A stretch of DNA of 53,697 nt from Candidatus Rokuibacteriota bacterium (GTDB taxonomy: Bacteria > Methylomirabilota > Methylomirabilia > Rokubacteriales > CSP1-6). The DNA lies in NCBI GenBank assembly GCA_030647435.1, contig JAUSJX010000073.1:1-53697 (forward strand), read 5' to 3'. The notes beneath the pieces were generated by a model that saw only the letters and a program-made list of their open reading frames with translations, ran no database searches and was not told the origin of the DNA. This document shows positions 30,358-45,639 of this stretch, one piece after another. A program made the position numbers and the translations under genes. Every line of letters starts with the position of its first letter. Position 1 is the first letter of the stretch.

Positions 30358-31959
30358 CTATTCACTGAGCCAGACCGTGTCGAGCTGGTTGTTCAGGTAG
30401 TGGCTGGGCGTGATCGTCCAACCGTGCACCTTGCTCGAGTGCGGGATGATCCGGTGCCATTGGAGCGTGTAGATCACGTGGGTCTCCTCGTCGAGGAGGC
30501 GCTTCTCGAAGGCGCGGAGATACCGCTTCCGCTCCTCGATATCGTTGGCTCGCCCCTGCTTGACGAAGAGCTCGTCGATCACCTTGTCCTTGTGCTTGCC
30601 GTAGTTGGCGTCCGACGTGCTGACGAACCGCGGCAGGTCCAGGTCCGGCTCGACGATGAACCCGCACTGGAAGTCCATGACGACCTCGAAGTCGCCGCGC
30701 TTGAGCATCGCATAGTAGGAGGACGCCTCGATCGTCTCCTGCTTGACATTGAGCCCGATCTGGCGCCACTGGTCGATGAGCCAGATACCCAGGGGCTCGT
30801 ACGGGTGCGGGATGCCGCGGTTCTTGAAGGTGAAGGAAAAGCCGTCCGGCACCCCCGCCTCGCGCAGCAGGCGCTTGGCCTCGGCCCGGTTGGCGTTGAT
30901 GTCGCGCCCGTAGCCCGCCAGCTTCTCCAGCTCGGCCGGCGGCGTGGCGTAGGGCGTTCCGGGCACCTGGATGCCCGCCACGTCCTTGACCAGGGTGATC
31001 CGCGAGAGCGCCTTGGAGCCCTCGTAGCGGTCCAGGGCGAGAGACAGGGCGCGCCGGACCCGCTTGTCGTCGAAGGGCTTCTTGTCGTGATGCATCGACA
31101 CGAAGTTCAGGCAGTCCCACGGGCTCTCCTGCACCGTGATCTTGGAGCCCAGCGCCTGCACGAGGCTGTCGCGCTCGCCCGGGCTGAAGCTGCGGAACTG
31201 GATGTGGGCGCGCTCGCCGCGGATGGCCGCCACCTGGGCCGCCGACGAGGAGATGAAGATCGCGCGGTAGCTGTCCAGGTAGGGCTTGCCCTTGTCCCAG
31301 TAGTCCGGGTTCTTCTTGCCGACCCAGTGCGAGCCCTTCACGTGCTCCACGAACTTGAAAGGCCCGGTGCCCATGACGTTCTTCTCGTACCAGTGGATGT
31401 CCTTGGCGAGGATGTCGGCCTTGTAGATCCAGTTCCAGGGCGACGCCAAGTTGAGCAGCAGGGACGCCTCCGGCCGCTTGAGACGGAGCCGTACCGTGTA
31501 GGGATCCGGGGCCTCGACCACCTCGACCACGTCGTACGCGGCCTTCCGGAGCGACTTCACGCCGGCAGGGGGAAAGATGATCTTGTCGTAGCTGGCCTTG
31601 ACGTCCTTGGAGGTCATCTCACTGCCGTCGTGGAACTTGACGCCGCGCCGGAGCTTGAAGGTGTAGGTCATCCCGTCCTTGGAGATGGTCCAGGACTCGG
31701 CCAGGTCGCCAACCGGCTTGGTGCCCGTCTTGTCGAAGGGGTCGACCTTGAGGATCGTGCTGTAGAGCGGCGCCAAGGGGTGGATGACCCCGAAGGTCTC
31801 CTCCTCGTGGGCGTCGTAGGAGGGCGGCTCCGAGGGGACGGGGAAGATCAGCTCGCCGCCCAGGCGGGGCTTGTCCTGTGCTGTAACGGGAACCGGCGCC
31901 GCGAGCAGGGCGGCGAGAAGAAGTCCTAGCGTGATGCGCCCGGCAGTGGACAGTGTCAT
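30358..31959 (-). CDS. ABC transporter substrate-binding protein, family 5
   Basis: 533 aa periplasmic or membrane-tethered binding protein of the dipeptide/oligopeptide/nickel class (SBP_bac_5). Signal peptide ending VPVTAQ. Conserved WTISKDGMTYTFKLRRGVKF, then DKRVRRALSLALDR; the C-terminal FVSTSDANYG lies in a ligand-facing lobe. Strong AAGGAGG site, plus its own candidate promoter. Ligand unknown: the family binds peptides but also glutathione, opines and other compounds. Its neighbours suggest a phosphonate-related ligand, which is inference. Confidence 0.9.
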   Translation of the reverse strand: MTLSTAGRITLGLLLAALLAAPVPVTAQDKPRLGGELIFPVPSEPPSYDAHEEETFGVIHPLAPLYSTILKVDPFDKTGTKPVGDLAESWTISKDGMTYTFKLRRGVKFHDGSEMTSKDVKASYDKIIFPPAGVKSLRKAAYDVVEVVEAPDPYTVRLRLKRPEASLLLNLASPWNWIYKADILAKDIHWYEKNVMGTGPFKFVEHVKGSHWVGKKNPDYWDKGKPYLDSYRAIFISSSAAQVAAIRGERAHIQFRSFSPGERDSLVQALGSKITVQESPWDCLNFVSMHHDKKPFDDKRVRRALSLALDRYEGSKALSRITLVKDVAGIQVPGTPYATPPAELEKLAGYGRDINANRAEAKRLLREAGVPDGFSFTFKNRGIPHPYEPLGIWLIDQWRQIGLNVKQETIEASSYYAMLKRGDFEVVMDFQCGFIVEPDLDLPRFVSTSDANYGKHKDKVIDELFVKQGRANDIEERKRYLRAFEKRLLDEETHVIYTLQWHRIIPHSSKVHGWTITPSHYLNNQLDTVWLSE

Positions 31960-32020
31960 GCGACGCCTCCTTGCGCTGGTGCGACGGGAAAGACCGTCAG
32001 TGGTTCCAACAACTTGCCGT

Positions 32021-32050
32021 ACATTAGCGGCCGCACCTCCCTCCTGTCAA
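32021..32050 (-). promoter_or_regulatory. Candidate promoter of the binding-protein gene
   Basis: Minus strand TTGACA (32050-32045), 18-bp spacer, TAATGT (32026-32021). The -10 match is weak (3 of 6). It lies in the 116-bp gap after dppF. Confidence 0.35.
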
Positions 32051-32075
32051 GGCGGGAAGCGTTATCGCTCGATGA

Positions 32076-33097
32076 CTAAACGCGGATGCAGGCCGCCCGG
32101 TGCCCGGGCAGGATTTCCCGAAGGTCGGGCACCCCCTGGCTGCACTGCTCGATGGCTATGGGGCAGCGGGGGTGGAAGACGCAGCCCGCCGGGGGATTGA
32201 GCGGGCTCGGCACCTCGCCCTTCAAAATCGTCCGCTCGCGGGTCAGCTCCACGGCCGGGTCGGGGATGGGGACGGCCGAGAGCAGCGCCTTGGTATACGG
32301 GTGCTGCGGGTTCTCGTACAGCGACTGCCGGTCGGTGAGCTCGACGATCTTGCCCAGGTACATCACGGCCACCCGGTCGGAGATATGGCGGACCACCGAG
32401 AGGTCGTGGGCGACGAAGAGATAGGTCAGGCCGAAGCCGGTCTGCAGCTCCTCGAGCAGGTTGATGATCTGGGCCTGGATGGAGACGTCGAGGGCCGAGA
32501 CCGGCTCGTCGCAGACGATCAAGGTCGGCTCCATCGCGAGGGCGCGGGCGATGCCGACGCGCTGGCGCTGGCCTCCCGAGAGCTCGTGGGGGTAGCGCCG
32601 GGTCATGGCGGGCAGGAGCCCCGCGTGGCCGAGAAGCTCCTTGACGCGGGCCTCCCGTGCCGGGCGTTCGGGCACGATGCCGTGCACGGCCAGGGGCTCA
32701 GAGATGATCTGGCCCACCGTCATCCGCGGGTTGAGCGAGCTGTACGGGTCCTGGAAGATGACCTGCATCTTCCGCCGCACGGCCCGGAGCTCGGATGGCG
32801 AGGCCGCCGCCAGGTCCTTGCCCTCGAACAGGATGGAGCCGCTGGTCGGCTTCTCCAGCTGGAGCACGCAGCGGCCTGTGGTGGTCTTGCCGCAGCCGGA
32901 CTCACCCACGAGGCCGAGCGTCTCGCCGCGGCGGATCGAGAAGGACACGTCGTCCACCGCCTTGACCACGCCGCGCCTGCCGCTCAAGAAGCCGCCCGAG
33001 ACCTCGAAATACTTGGTCAGGTTCCGGACTACCAGGATCTCGTCGCCCTTGTGGGGCTCAGCAGGCGACCGATCGTCGCGGACGGATGCCGCCAGGC

Positions 33098-33101
<4 letters not shown>
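32076..33101 (-). CDS. Peptide-type ABC transporter ATPase (DppF-like)
   Basis: 341 aa cytoplasmic ATPase. Walker [12 protein letters not shown], signature [15 protein letters not shown], Walker [14 protein letters not shown]-loop VAHDLS. The C-terminal oligopeptide-transporter domain has [14 protein letters not shown], whose cysteines can hold an Fe-S cluster in some members. The frame is open far upstream, but GTG 33101 overlaps the dppD stop (GTGA) and begins [10 protein letters not shown], so I place the start there. Confidence 0.92.
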
Positions 33102-34102
<1,001 letters not shown>

Positions 34103-34170
34103 GGCCCGGGCAGTCTAGCACAAGCGGGCGGTTGGCCTCGTTACGAGCTCACTCTCGCGAGGCGGCCAGG

Positions 34171-35001
34171 CTAGGGGCGCTCGCCTCTAGCCAGTCGCGC
34201 GTCGATGTCGTCGAGGCAGGGCACGAGGTCGGCGATGGAGTCGACGACGTAGTGCGCCCCGCACTGGTGCATCCGGGTGTAGGCGCGCTGCCGCCGCGCC
34301 TCGCGGTCTGCCGGGGCCAGGGCCTGCACCTCCTTGAGAGGCAGGCCGATCTCGTTGCCGCTCATGGCGAGCCCCACGGTCCACATGCCCGAGTTGAGCC
34401 CTTCCTCGATACCCGGCACCGTGTCGTCCACCTTGACGCAGGCCGAGACCGGCCAGACCTGGAGGTTGATCACGTTCTGCAGGCACATGTACGGGTACGG
34501 CCGGCCCGCGGGCACGTCGCTCGCGCAGACGGTCGAGTCGGGCTCGTAGCCCTGCCGGGCGGCATCCTTGCGGTTGATGTCCATCATCTCCGTGAGATAG
34601 CCGGTGGTCGAGCCGATCTTGATCCCGCGCTTCCGCATCTGGTTGACCGCCTCGAGGGTGCCCGGGATCAGCTCCGAGTACTCCGACAGGCACCCCAGCT
34701 GGAGCGGCACGAACTCGGCGAACATGGCGTCCACGTCGACCTCGGTGGGCTTCCGCCCGTGCTTCTCCTGCCAGCGCCGCGCCACGGGCGGCAGCTCCGT
34801 GATCTTCCTGATGTGGACGCGCTTGTGCGCCCCCATGGGCGCGCGCGCCTCGTCCATGGTGATGGGCACGCCCTGGCGCTTGAAGACCTCGACGAACACC
34901 ACGGCGGGCGCCATGCAGCCGTAGTCCATGGTGGTGCCGGCCCAGTCGAGCAGGACGGCCTGGATCTTGCCGCGGTAGCGGCGCTCGTAGGTGAAGCTCA
35001 T
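34171..35001 (-). CDS. phnX: Phosphonoacetaldehyde hydrolase (phosphonatase)
   Basis: HAD-superfamily enzyme that cleaves the C-P bond of phosphonoacetaldehyde to acetaldehyde and phosphate. 276 aa. Nucleophile Asp19 in LLDWAGTTMD (Trp in place of the usual HAD residue is normal for PhnX), Schiff-base Lys60 in GAHKRVHI, SDVPAGRPYPYM, and Mg-binding VDDTVPGIEEG. Strong TAAGGAG site. It lies 48 bp after phnW, the enzyme that makes its substrate. Confidence 0.94.
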   Translation of the reverse strand: MSFTYERRYRGKIQAVLLDWAGTTMDYGCMAPAVVFVEVFKRQGVPITMDEARAPMGAHKRVHIRKITELPPVARRWQEKHGRKPTEVDVDAMFAEFVPLQLGCLSEYSELIPGTLEAVNQMRKRGIKIGSTTGYLTEMMDINRKDAARQGYEPDSTVCASDVPAGRPYPYMCLQNVINLQVWPVSACVKVDDTVPGIEEGLNSGMWTVGLAMSGNEIGLPLKEVQALAPADREARRQRAYTRMHQCGAHYVVDSIADLVPCLDDIDARLARGERP

Positions 35002-35049
35002 GCTCGTCTCCTTAGGGTATATGGTCGCGTGGGGGTGTGTGGTCGCGTG

Positions 35050-36180
35050 CTACCGGCCGGCGGGCGCGCAGCGGGTCACGCCCATCTCAGCCAGGATCTC
35101 GCTGATGGCTCGAAGAACCCCGCGCATCTCGCCTTCGCCCAGCCGCCCGATGCAGCCGATGCGGAAGCTGTCCGCGACGGTCAGCTTCCCCGGGTAGATG
35201 ACGTAGCCGCGGCGCGAGAGCCGGTCGTAGAAGCTCTCGAAGTTGAACTTCGGGTCGGCCGGCATGCGCACCGTGACGATGATCGGCGCCTGGAGCGCGT
35301 CCGGCAGCAGGGTCTCGAAGCCGAGCGCGCGCAAGCCCTCGACGAGGATCCGGCAGTTGCTCGCGTAGCGCGCGCCCCGCCCCGCCACCCCACCCTCGGC
35401 GGCGTGCTCGGCGAGCGCCTGGTCGAGGGCCGCCAGCACGTGCGTCGGCGGCGTGAAGCGCCACTGCCTGGTCTTCTCCATGGCCGCCCACTGGTCGTGG
35501 AGATCGAAGGACAGCGTGGGAGCATTCCCCTTTGCGGCCTCGAGCGCGGACCGGCGGATGATGGCGAAGCCCACCCCCGGCACGCCCTCGAGGCACTTGT
35601 TCGAGGACGCCACGAGGGCATCGTAGGGGGTCACCGCCGCATCGAGAGGCAGCGCGCCGAAGGCGCTCATTGCGTCCACCAGCAGGCGACGGCTCCGGCG
35701 CGCCGTGACCGCCGCGATCTCCTCCACGGGGTTGAGCACGCCCGAGGTCGTCTCGCACTGGACCACAACGACATGCGTGATAGCCGCGTCGGCCGCGAGC
35801 GCGGCGTCGAGGGCTGCCGGATCGACCGGCGTGTCTTCCGGCGTCTCGAGCACGACGCGCTCGCGGCGCAGGTACTCGCACATGCGGACCATGCGCGCGC
35901 CGTACGCGCCGTTGACGAGCACGGCGAGCTTGCCCGCGCGCGGTACGAGGGTGCCGATCATCGCCTCGACGATGAAGGTGCCGCTGCCCTGGAGCGGCAC
36001 GCAGACGTGGGTGCCCTGCCCGCCCGCCAGCTCCACCAGCCGTTCCCGCACGCGGGCGTTGAGCTTGATGAACTCGCCGTCGCGCGAGCCCCAATCGTGC
36101 AGCATCGCCTCCTTGACGGTACGGGAGGTCGTGAGCGGTCCCGGCGTCAGCAGCCAGGGATCGCGGCGCGGCTCGGTCAT
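35050..36180 (-). CDS. phnW: 2-aminoethylphosphonate:pyruvate transaminase
   Basis: PLP enzyme converting 2-aminoethylphosphonate plus pyruvate to phosphonoacetaldehyde plus alanine. 376 aa, full length. LLTPGPLTTSRTVKEAM at the start, LQGSGTFIVEAMIGTLVPR, VDAMSAFGALP with the cofactor Asp, and the PLP lysine in SSNKCLEGVPGVGFAI. AGAGAGAGGAG site. First gene after a hairpin block that separates it from the flavoprotein gene. Together with PhnX it gives a complete hydrolytic route. Confidence 0.94.
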   Translation of the reverse strand: MTEPRRDPWLLTPGPLTTSRTVKEAMLHDWGSRDGEFIKLNARVRERLVELAGGQGTHVCVPLQGSGTFIVEAMIGTLVPRAGKLAVLVNGAYGARMVRMCEYLRRERVVLETPEDTPVDPAALDAALAADAAITHVVVVQCETTSGVLNPVEEIAAVTARRSRRLLVDAMSAFGALPLDAAVTPYDALVASSNKCLEGVPGVGFAIIRRSALEAAKGNAPTLSFDLHDQWAAMEKTRQWRFTPPTHVLAALDQALAEHAAEGGVAGRGARYASNCRILVEGLRALGFETLLPDALQAPIIVTVRMPADPKFNFESFYDRLSRRGYVIYPGKLTVADSFRIGCIGRLGEGEMRGVLRAISEILAEMGVTRCAPAGR

Positions 36181-36240
36181 GGCGATGCTCCTCTCTCTGC
36201 TAGCGTGCTATTCACGAACGCGTGTTCCGCGTTCCCGCCG

Positions 36241-36327
36241 CCCCCTCACCCTCCCCTCTCCCCCCGGGGGCGAGGGGATCGAAACAGCTCCCTCTCCCTC
36301 GGAGAGGGAGAGGGTCGGGGTGAGGGT
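36241..36327 (-). repeat. Double hairpin repeat block between flavoprotein gene and phnW
   Basis: Hairpin 1: 36253-36264 with 36266-36277 (one mismatch). Hairpin 2: CCCTCTCCCT (36290-36299), 5-nt loop, AGGGAGAGGG (36305-36314). Outer arms CCCCTCACCCT and GGGGTGAGGG enclose both. It sits directly past the stop of the upstream flavoprotein gene and may terminate or attenuate that transcript. The arms resemble the dispersed repeat family. Confidence 0.65.
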
Positions 36328-36354
36328 GGCGCATGTGTTCACGCATGTTCTGGG

Positions 36355-41291
<4,937 letters not shown>

Positions 41292-41295
<4 letters not shown>

Positions 41296-42287
41296 GGCGC
41301 CACCCGCACGCGGAAGAGATCCTGGGCCGTGGGTCCGAAGGCGTACTTGTAAGGCTCCTCTCCACGCAGGAAGTCGAAGACGGCGACGCCGCGGTCGATC
41401 GCGTCGCGGATCACGTGGGCGAGGAGCACGATGCCCGGGGCAAGCTTGGCGTGGAGCGGGTCGAAGCCCGAATTGTACAACCCGACCGAGCCCCCAGCCG
41501 AACCCAAGCTCTCCAGACAGAGGAAGCTCGCCACGGCCGCCCCGTCCCAGTCGAGGAACCACAGCCGCGCCCAGCCCCGAGCCGCCAGCGCGTGGGTCGC
41601 GTCGCGGAAGAAGGCCTCCATGCGCTCGTCCATGAAGCGCGCCTTGCCGGCCTTGGAGAGGCGGTGGAGCCTCAGGAACACCGCCAGCGCGCCGTCCCAT
41701 CCCTCGGGCGAGGCGTGGGAGCGCACGGACGTGCCCGGCAGCTCGCGCTCGAGCTTTCGGATCTTGCGCCGCAGCTCATGGCGGTCCTTGCCCGGGAGAC
41801 GCTCGAGATAAGCGTCCCAGGAAGCGGGCAGGTCGAGCACGGGGCAGCGGTCCTCTCGCTCGACCTGCGCCCGGATCCCGGCTGCGGGGCAGAGCCGCGG
41901 CAGGATGTCGAGGGTCGGCGACGCGGCACGGATCGCCCGGAGGTCCCATTCGGTGGCCTCGCCCGCGCGGTGCTGGAGGAGGGCCTGCCAGACCTCCTCC
42001 TCGCGGCCGGCGGGGACGATCAGGTCGAGGTAGTCCGAGACGTCCACCCCGCCCACGAAGCGCCGGAGCCCGGCGTCCTCGTCGTAGAGCGGCAGCAACC
42101 CCGCAAGCGTGCCGGCATCGTCGCTGACCCGGAGCAGGTGCAGCGGCCGCGAAGCGAGGAAGGCGCGGGCCCAGGCCGTCTGCCACTGCCAGGAGAGGAA
42201 CACCGAGGGGTGGCGGGCCTGGGCGAGGAGACCGTTCCAGCCACCCTCGTCGAAGCTCTCGAAACCCGGCAGCGCTTCAACTTTCAT
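41292..42287 (-). CDS. GNAT/FemAB-like acyltransferase (BioF2/CelD family)
   Basis: 331 aa. Contains the BioF2-like domain: FLSWQWQTAWARAF near the start, RHELRRKIRKLERELPG in the middle and GLYNSGFDPLHAKLAPGIVL near the C-terminus. Related proteins modify exopolysaccharide or act in cellulose synthesis. The ATG at 42287 lies 11 nt inside the FmdB-like gene. The frame remains open upstream but there it only shadows that gene. Probably works with the GT4 protein, with which it shares GTGA. Confidence 0.8.
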
Positions 42288-42675
42288 CGTCGCCTCCGGC
42301 CTCGCTGAGACTCGCCTCGCCGTCACCGGCTCCGCCAAAGCCACTCTCCTCGATCCCGCCCTCCTCCCCCGACGCCTCCTCCATGGCCGCGCCGAGGTCG
42401 TCACCCAGGTCCTCGCCCATCTCGTCGCCCATGCGCCTGACGAAGCGCGCGACGGCCTGCGGGTCGTTCTCGTCGAGATCGCCGTACTGTGACGGGTCGG
42501 CGGCAGCTTCGAGGCGGGCATCTTCGGACTTGGGCGTGGCGAAGCGGGACATGAGTCGGGACAGCTCGGCGCTGCCGCAGCGCGGACATCGGGGTGTTTC
42601 CCGAGACGCGAGCGAACGGACGAGCAGGCTCACGCGGCGGCTGCAGCCCCGACACTCATACTCGTAGATGGGCAC
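42277..42675 (-). CDS. FmdB-family zinc ribbon protein
   Basis: 132 aa. MPIYEYECRGCSRRVSLL with a second pair RCPRCGS gives the four-cysteine FmdB/RegB zinc ribbon. The long C-terminal tail (about residues 55-132) is very acidic and Gly-rich (DDLGAAMEEASGEEGGIEES). These small proteins are thought to regulate transcription or bind metal; function unproven. Confidence 0.85.
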   Translation of the reverse strand: MPIYEYECRGCSRRVSLLVRSLASRETPRCPRCGSAELSRLMSRFATPKSEDARLEAAADPSQYGDLDENDPQAVARFVRRMGDEMGEDLGDDLGAAMEEASGEEGGIEESGFGGAGDGEASLSEAGGDDES

Positions 42676-42717
42676 CCTGGGTCCTCGGCTTTCCCGACAT
42701 TGAGATGGCTTATCGCA

Positions 42718-44331
42718 TCATGCGGATGCTGCGGGGGGCCCCGGGGCCTCGCCCAGGGTGAAATAGAACATCGCGCCTTCGGGGCTGCCCTCGGACCAGA
42801 TGCGACCGCCGTGGCGCTGGACGATCCGCTGCACCATGGCTAGGGCGAGTCCCGCGCCCGACCACGCGTCGGCGCTCCGCAACCGCTGGATGGCGCCGGG
42901 AAGCGGCCCCGCATACGCACGGTCGAAGCCGGCGCCGTCGTCGCGCACCACGTAGGCCGGGCGTCCCTCCGCCTTGGTCTCCCCGAACTCGATGCGGCCG
43001 GACGGACGGCCGCTCGTAAAGGCCCAGGCGTTGCCGATGAGGTGGGTGAGCGCCTGGCGCAGGAGCGCGGGGTCGCCGACGGCCGTCAGCCCTTGGGCGA
43101 TGACGACATCGACCCGGCGCTGGGGGTCGCGGGTCCGGAGCGCCTGGACAATGGTCTGTGCCAGCGCGGAGAGGTCGACGGCGTTCCGGCGCATCTCGCC
43201 GCCCGAGGCGCGCGCCAGCTCGAGCAGGCTCTGCACCAGCCGCTCCATGGCTCTGCTGATGGAGGCCAGCCGCGTGAGGCTGTCCCGGCCCGCGGCGTCG
43301 AGCTTGAGCCCGTAGCCCGCCAGGAGCGCCTGGGAGAGCTCGTCGATGCTGCGCACGGGGCTGCGGAGGTCGTGCGCGACCGCATACGCGAAGCCCTCGA
43401 TCTCCTGCAGCAGCGCGCCCTGGTTGCCCTGGCGCCGCTCGAGCTCGGCCTGGAGAGCGGCCGCGCGCGCCTCGGTTTGGCGTTGACGCGTGATGTCCAC
43501 CACGCTCCACTCGAAGACCGGGCGCGTCGGGTCGTCCAGCCGCCTGACGGACACGCGCACCCAGAGTGACTTGCCGCTCCGCCGCCACAGGGCGAGGTCG
43601 CGCTTCGCGGGCGCGGAGCCGCGATCGACCTCCGCCATGAGCCCGGCGTAGTCCGTCGGATCCTCGAAGAGGCGATCGGCCTCCATGGTCATGAGCTCCT
43701 GGCGCGAGTCGCAGCCCAGGAGCTCGACCAAGGTCTGGTTGCATTCGACCAGGCGCCTGTCACGCAGCGTGTGCATGACCCCGACCTCGCTCGTGTCGAA
43801 GAAGGCGCGGAAGCGTCTCTCCGCCTCGCGCCCGAACCGCTCGGCCTCACGGGTCCAGGTCAGCGACGTGTACACCGCGTCGGCAGATTCCCGCTCCTTG
43901 CGCGCTGCCTCGGCGGCGATCCGGGCCGCCCGCTGCTCGAGTAGGCCGACCATGAGGGCCACCGCCGGCGCCGAGCAGGCAAAGACGAGGACCCGCCGCA
44001 GCGTCTCATGCGTGTAGGAGAAGGCCGTGCCGGTCGAGGAGAGATCGTAGGCGTAGTACCAGACCACGATCCCCGCCGCGATGAGCCCGTCCACGAGGCC
44101 GCCCACGAAGGTCGCGCAAACGACGGCGAGGATCAGGATGGGGGCGAACGCCGCGAACTTCAGCGGGGTCCACGAGAGGATCTCGATGAGCGCCACGACG
44201 ACCACGGCGATGGCGGGACCCAGCAGGCGGCGCGCGTACTCCCGGCGGAGCCGCTTCCGCCGAGCCGGACTTGCGGCAGTCGGCCCCGCCGCCGGGGGCC
44301 GGGCTATGCGTGGCTTGGATGCTGGACTCAC
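42718..44331 (-). CDS. Membrane PAS sensor histidine kinase
   Basis: 537 aa. N-terminal DUF4118-like region with three or four helices (about 35-125), a short coiled coil, one PAS domain (about 165-285), a HisKA dimerisation helix with phospho-acceptor His in YAVAHDLRSPVRS, then the ATPase domain (N box HLIGNAWAF, G1 RDDGAGFD, G2 SGAGLALAM). It resembles the phytochrome/cyanobacterial-type bacterial kinases. GTG start. No response regulator adjoins it, so an orphan kinase. Confidence 0.88.
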   Translation of the reverse strand: MSPASKPRIARPPAAGPTAASPARRKRLRREYARRLLGPAIAVVVVALIEILSWTPLKFAAFAPILILAVVCATFVGGLVDGLIAAGIVVWYYAYDLSSTGTAFSYTHETLRRVLVFACSAPAVALMVGLLEQRAARIAAEAARKERESADAVYTSLTWTREAERFGREAERRFRAFFDTSEVGVMHTLRDRRLVECNQTLVELLGCDSRQELMTMEADRLFEDPTDYAGLMAEVDRGSAPAKRDLALWRRSGKSLWVRVSVRRLDDPTRPVFEWSVVDITRQRQTEARAAALQAELERRQGNQGALLQEIEGFAYAVAHDLRSPVRSIDELSQALLAGYGLKLDAAGRDSLTRLASISRAMERLVQSLLELARASGGEMRRNAVDLSALAQTIVQALRTRDPQRRVDVVIAQGLTAVGDPALLRQALTHLIGNAWAFTSGRPSGRIEFGETKAEGRPAYVVRDDGAGFDRAYAGPLPGAIQRLRSADAWSGAGLALAMVQRIVQRHGGRIWSEGSPEGAMFYFTLGEAPGPPAASA

Positions 44332-44427
44332 GGGACACCGAGCATACCGTGAAGCCGCCCTCGCGTCACCCCCAGCCTGCTACCCGGGCCCCCAGGTTGC
44401 GCGAATGTCAGCCCGATGCTACAAAAT

Positions 44428-44457
44428 TTGACACCATCAGGCCGGGCCGACCATACA
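44428..44457 (+). promoter_or_regulatory. Weak promoter candidate before the pseudopilin
   Basis: TTGACA (44428-44433), 18-bp spacer, CATACA (44452-44457). Leader of about 85 nt to the ATG at 44547. The 215-bp region between the divergent kinase and pseudopilin genes holds nothing else I recognise. Confidence 0.3.
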
Positions 44458-44546
44458 CTGCGTGGGAGAAGGGTTTGTATTTCAAGGCCTTTGGAGACCC
44501 CGAAGGCGCCAGGCGACGTGGCATCGAGCTTGCGGTAGACAACCTT

Positions 44547-44918
44547 ATGCCAAGGGACCAGCGCGGCTTCACCCTGGTCGAGCTGCTCGTGGTGGTGGCG
44601 GTGATCGCCATTCTCACCACGATCTCTCTCACGATCTTCAACAACGTCCAGTCCCGCTCGCGGATGGCCAAGGCCCAGGCCGACACGCGGACGTTGGCCT
44701 CGGCGGTTGGGGCGTACCAGGCGCACATGGGACAGATGCCGGCCGCGCTGGCCGACTTGACCGTGGCCCAGACCAACGTCACGGGCCAGGTCGCCGGCCC
44801 CTTCATGGCGGCCGACCCGGCGCCGCCGGCCGGCTGGACCTACGGCTACTCCACCGGCGGGCCGACCGGCTACACCATCACCGCGGCGGGCGACAGCACC
44901 ACGATCACCCGTCCCTGA
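44547..44918 (+). CDS. Type II secretion/type IV pilus pseudopilin (GspG-like), orphan
   Basis: 123 aa. Class III signal: a short basic leader MPRDQRG, then FTLVELLVVVAVIAILTTIS, with cleavage expected between Gly and Phe and the essential Glu at +5. The C-terminal domain has a GspG-like size. No other secretion or pilus gene is nearby, so the assembly machine must be elsewhere. Start ATG 44547 is fixed by the prepilin leader. Confidence 0.88.
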   Translation: MPRDQRGFTLVELLVVVAVIAILTTISLTIFNNVQSRSRMAKAQADTRTLASAVGAYQAHMGQMPAALADLTVAQTNVTGQVAGPFMAADPAPPAGWTYGYSTGGPTGYTITAAGDSTTITRP

Positions 44919-44925
44919 CCTGTCC

Positions 44926-45561
44926 TCAGCGCGCGCCCACGATCAGGACCAGAAACCCGGCGACGGCTGCGACGATCAGGAGCGCCCCCTTGAGCGTGTG
45001 CAGGACAAAGGGGGCGCTACGCACGTCGTGGGCCCCCAGCACGAGAAGGACGTTGATCGCGCTCGCGATCTGCCGGAGGAGCGGCGTCGCGTCGGCGGGC
45101 TGGACGCGCAGGCGCGGCGTCCCGCTCCACGACGGCGCCTGCACGATGATCGCGGTGCCCGCCCCCAAGAGCATGAACTCGTCCTCGCCCGCCCGCGGCG
45201 AGGACTCGCGCGCGTTGTAGCCCATCTCACGCAGGACCTCCCGGACGGTGTCGAGCATCGCGTCGCGGTCGAGGCCGGGGGCAGCATAGCCGCGTCCGAG
45301 CATCCAGAAGCAGCCCGCAGCCAGGCCGATTGGGAGCAGCAGCACGGCGTCGAAGGCGTTGCTGTTGACTGCGGGCGCCAGGAAGGTCAGCCGCGGCAGC
45401 CCGAGGATCACCGCCGCCATGACGGCGGCGCGGGTCCAGTACAGGTGGTGGGCGGGAAGAAGGAACGGCTTCTTGATGCGCGCCGCGTGGAGCCCGATGC
45501 TCATCTCGACGATGCCTGCTGCGCCGGCCAGCAGGATCACGAGCCACGGGGCAAACAGCAC
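44926..45561 (-). CDS. Membrane protein of unknown function
   Basis: 211 aa with GTG start and a strong GGGGAGG site. Three N-terminal hydrophobic segments (about 2-20, 43-58, 72-90), a soluble middle domain (about 95-165; DTVREVLREMGYNARESSPR), then a C-terminal pair of helices (about 168-210) ending FLVLIVGAR. I recognise no family. It converges with the pseudopilin gene, 7 bp apart. Confidence 0.6.
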   Translation of the reverse strand: MLFAPWLVILLAGAAGIVEMSIGLHAARIKKPFLLPAHHLYWTRAAVMAAVILGLPRLTFLAPAVNSNAFDAVLLLPIGLAAGCFWMLGRGYAAPGLDRDAMLDTVREVLREMGYNARESSPRAGEDEFMLLGAGTAIIVQAPSWSGTPRLRVQPADATPLLRQIASAINVLLVLGAHDVRSAPFVLHTLKGALLIVAAVAGFLVLIVGAR

Positions 45562-45639
45562 GCACGATCCTCCCCGGCCGCAGGGGCCGTGTTTGAGGGT
45601 TGTCGCGGCATGAAGGTAGCAGGAAGTGGGCGGGTTGGG

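Noticed and set aside
44400-44546. Possible cyclic-di-GMP riboswitch before the pseudopilin
   Set aside because: Location is suggestive, but I could not match the conserved GEMM cores; only a weak promoter was found.
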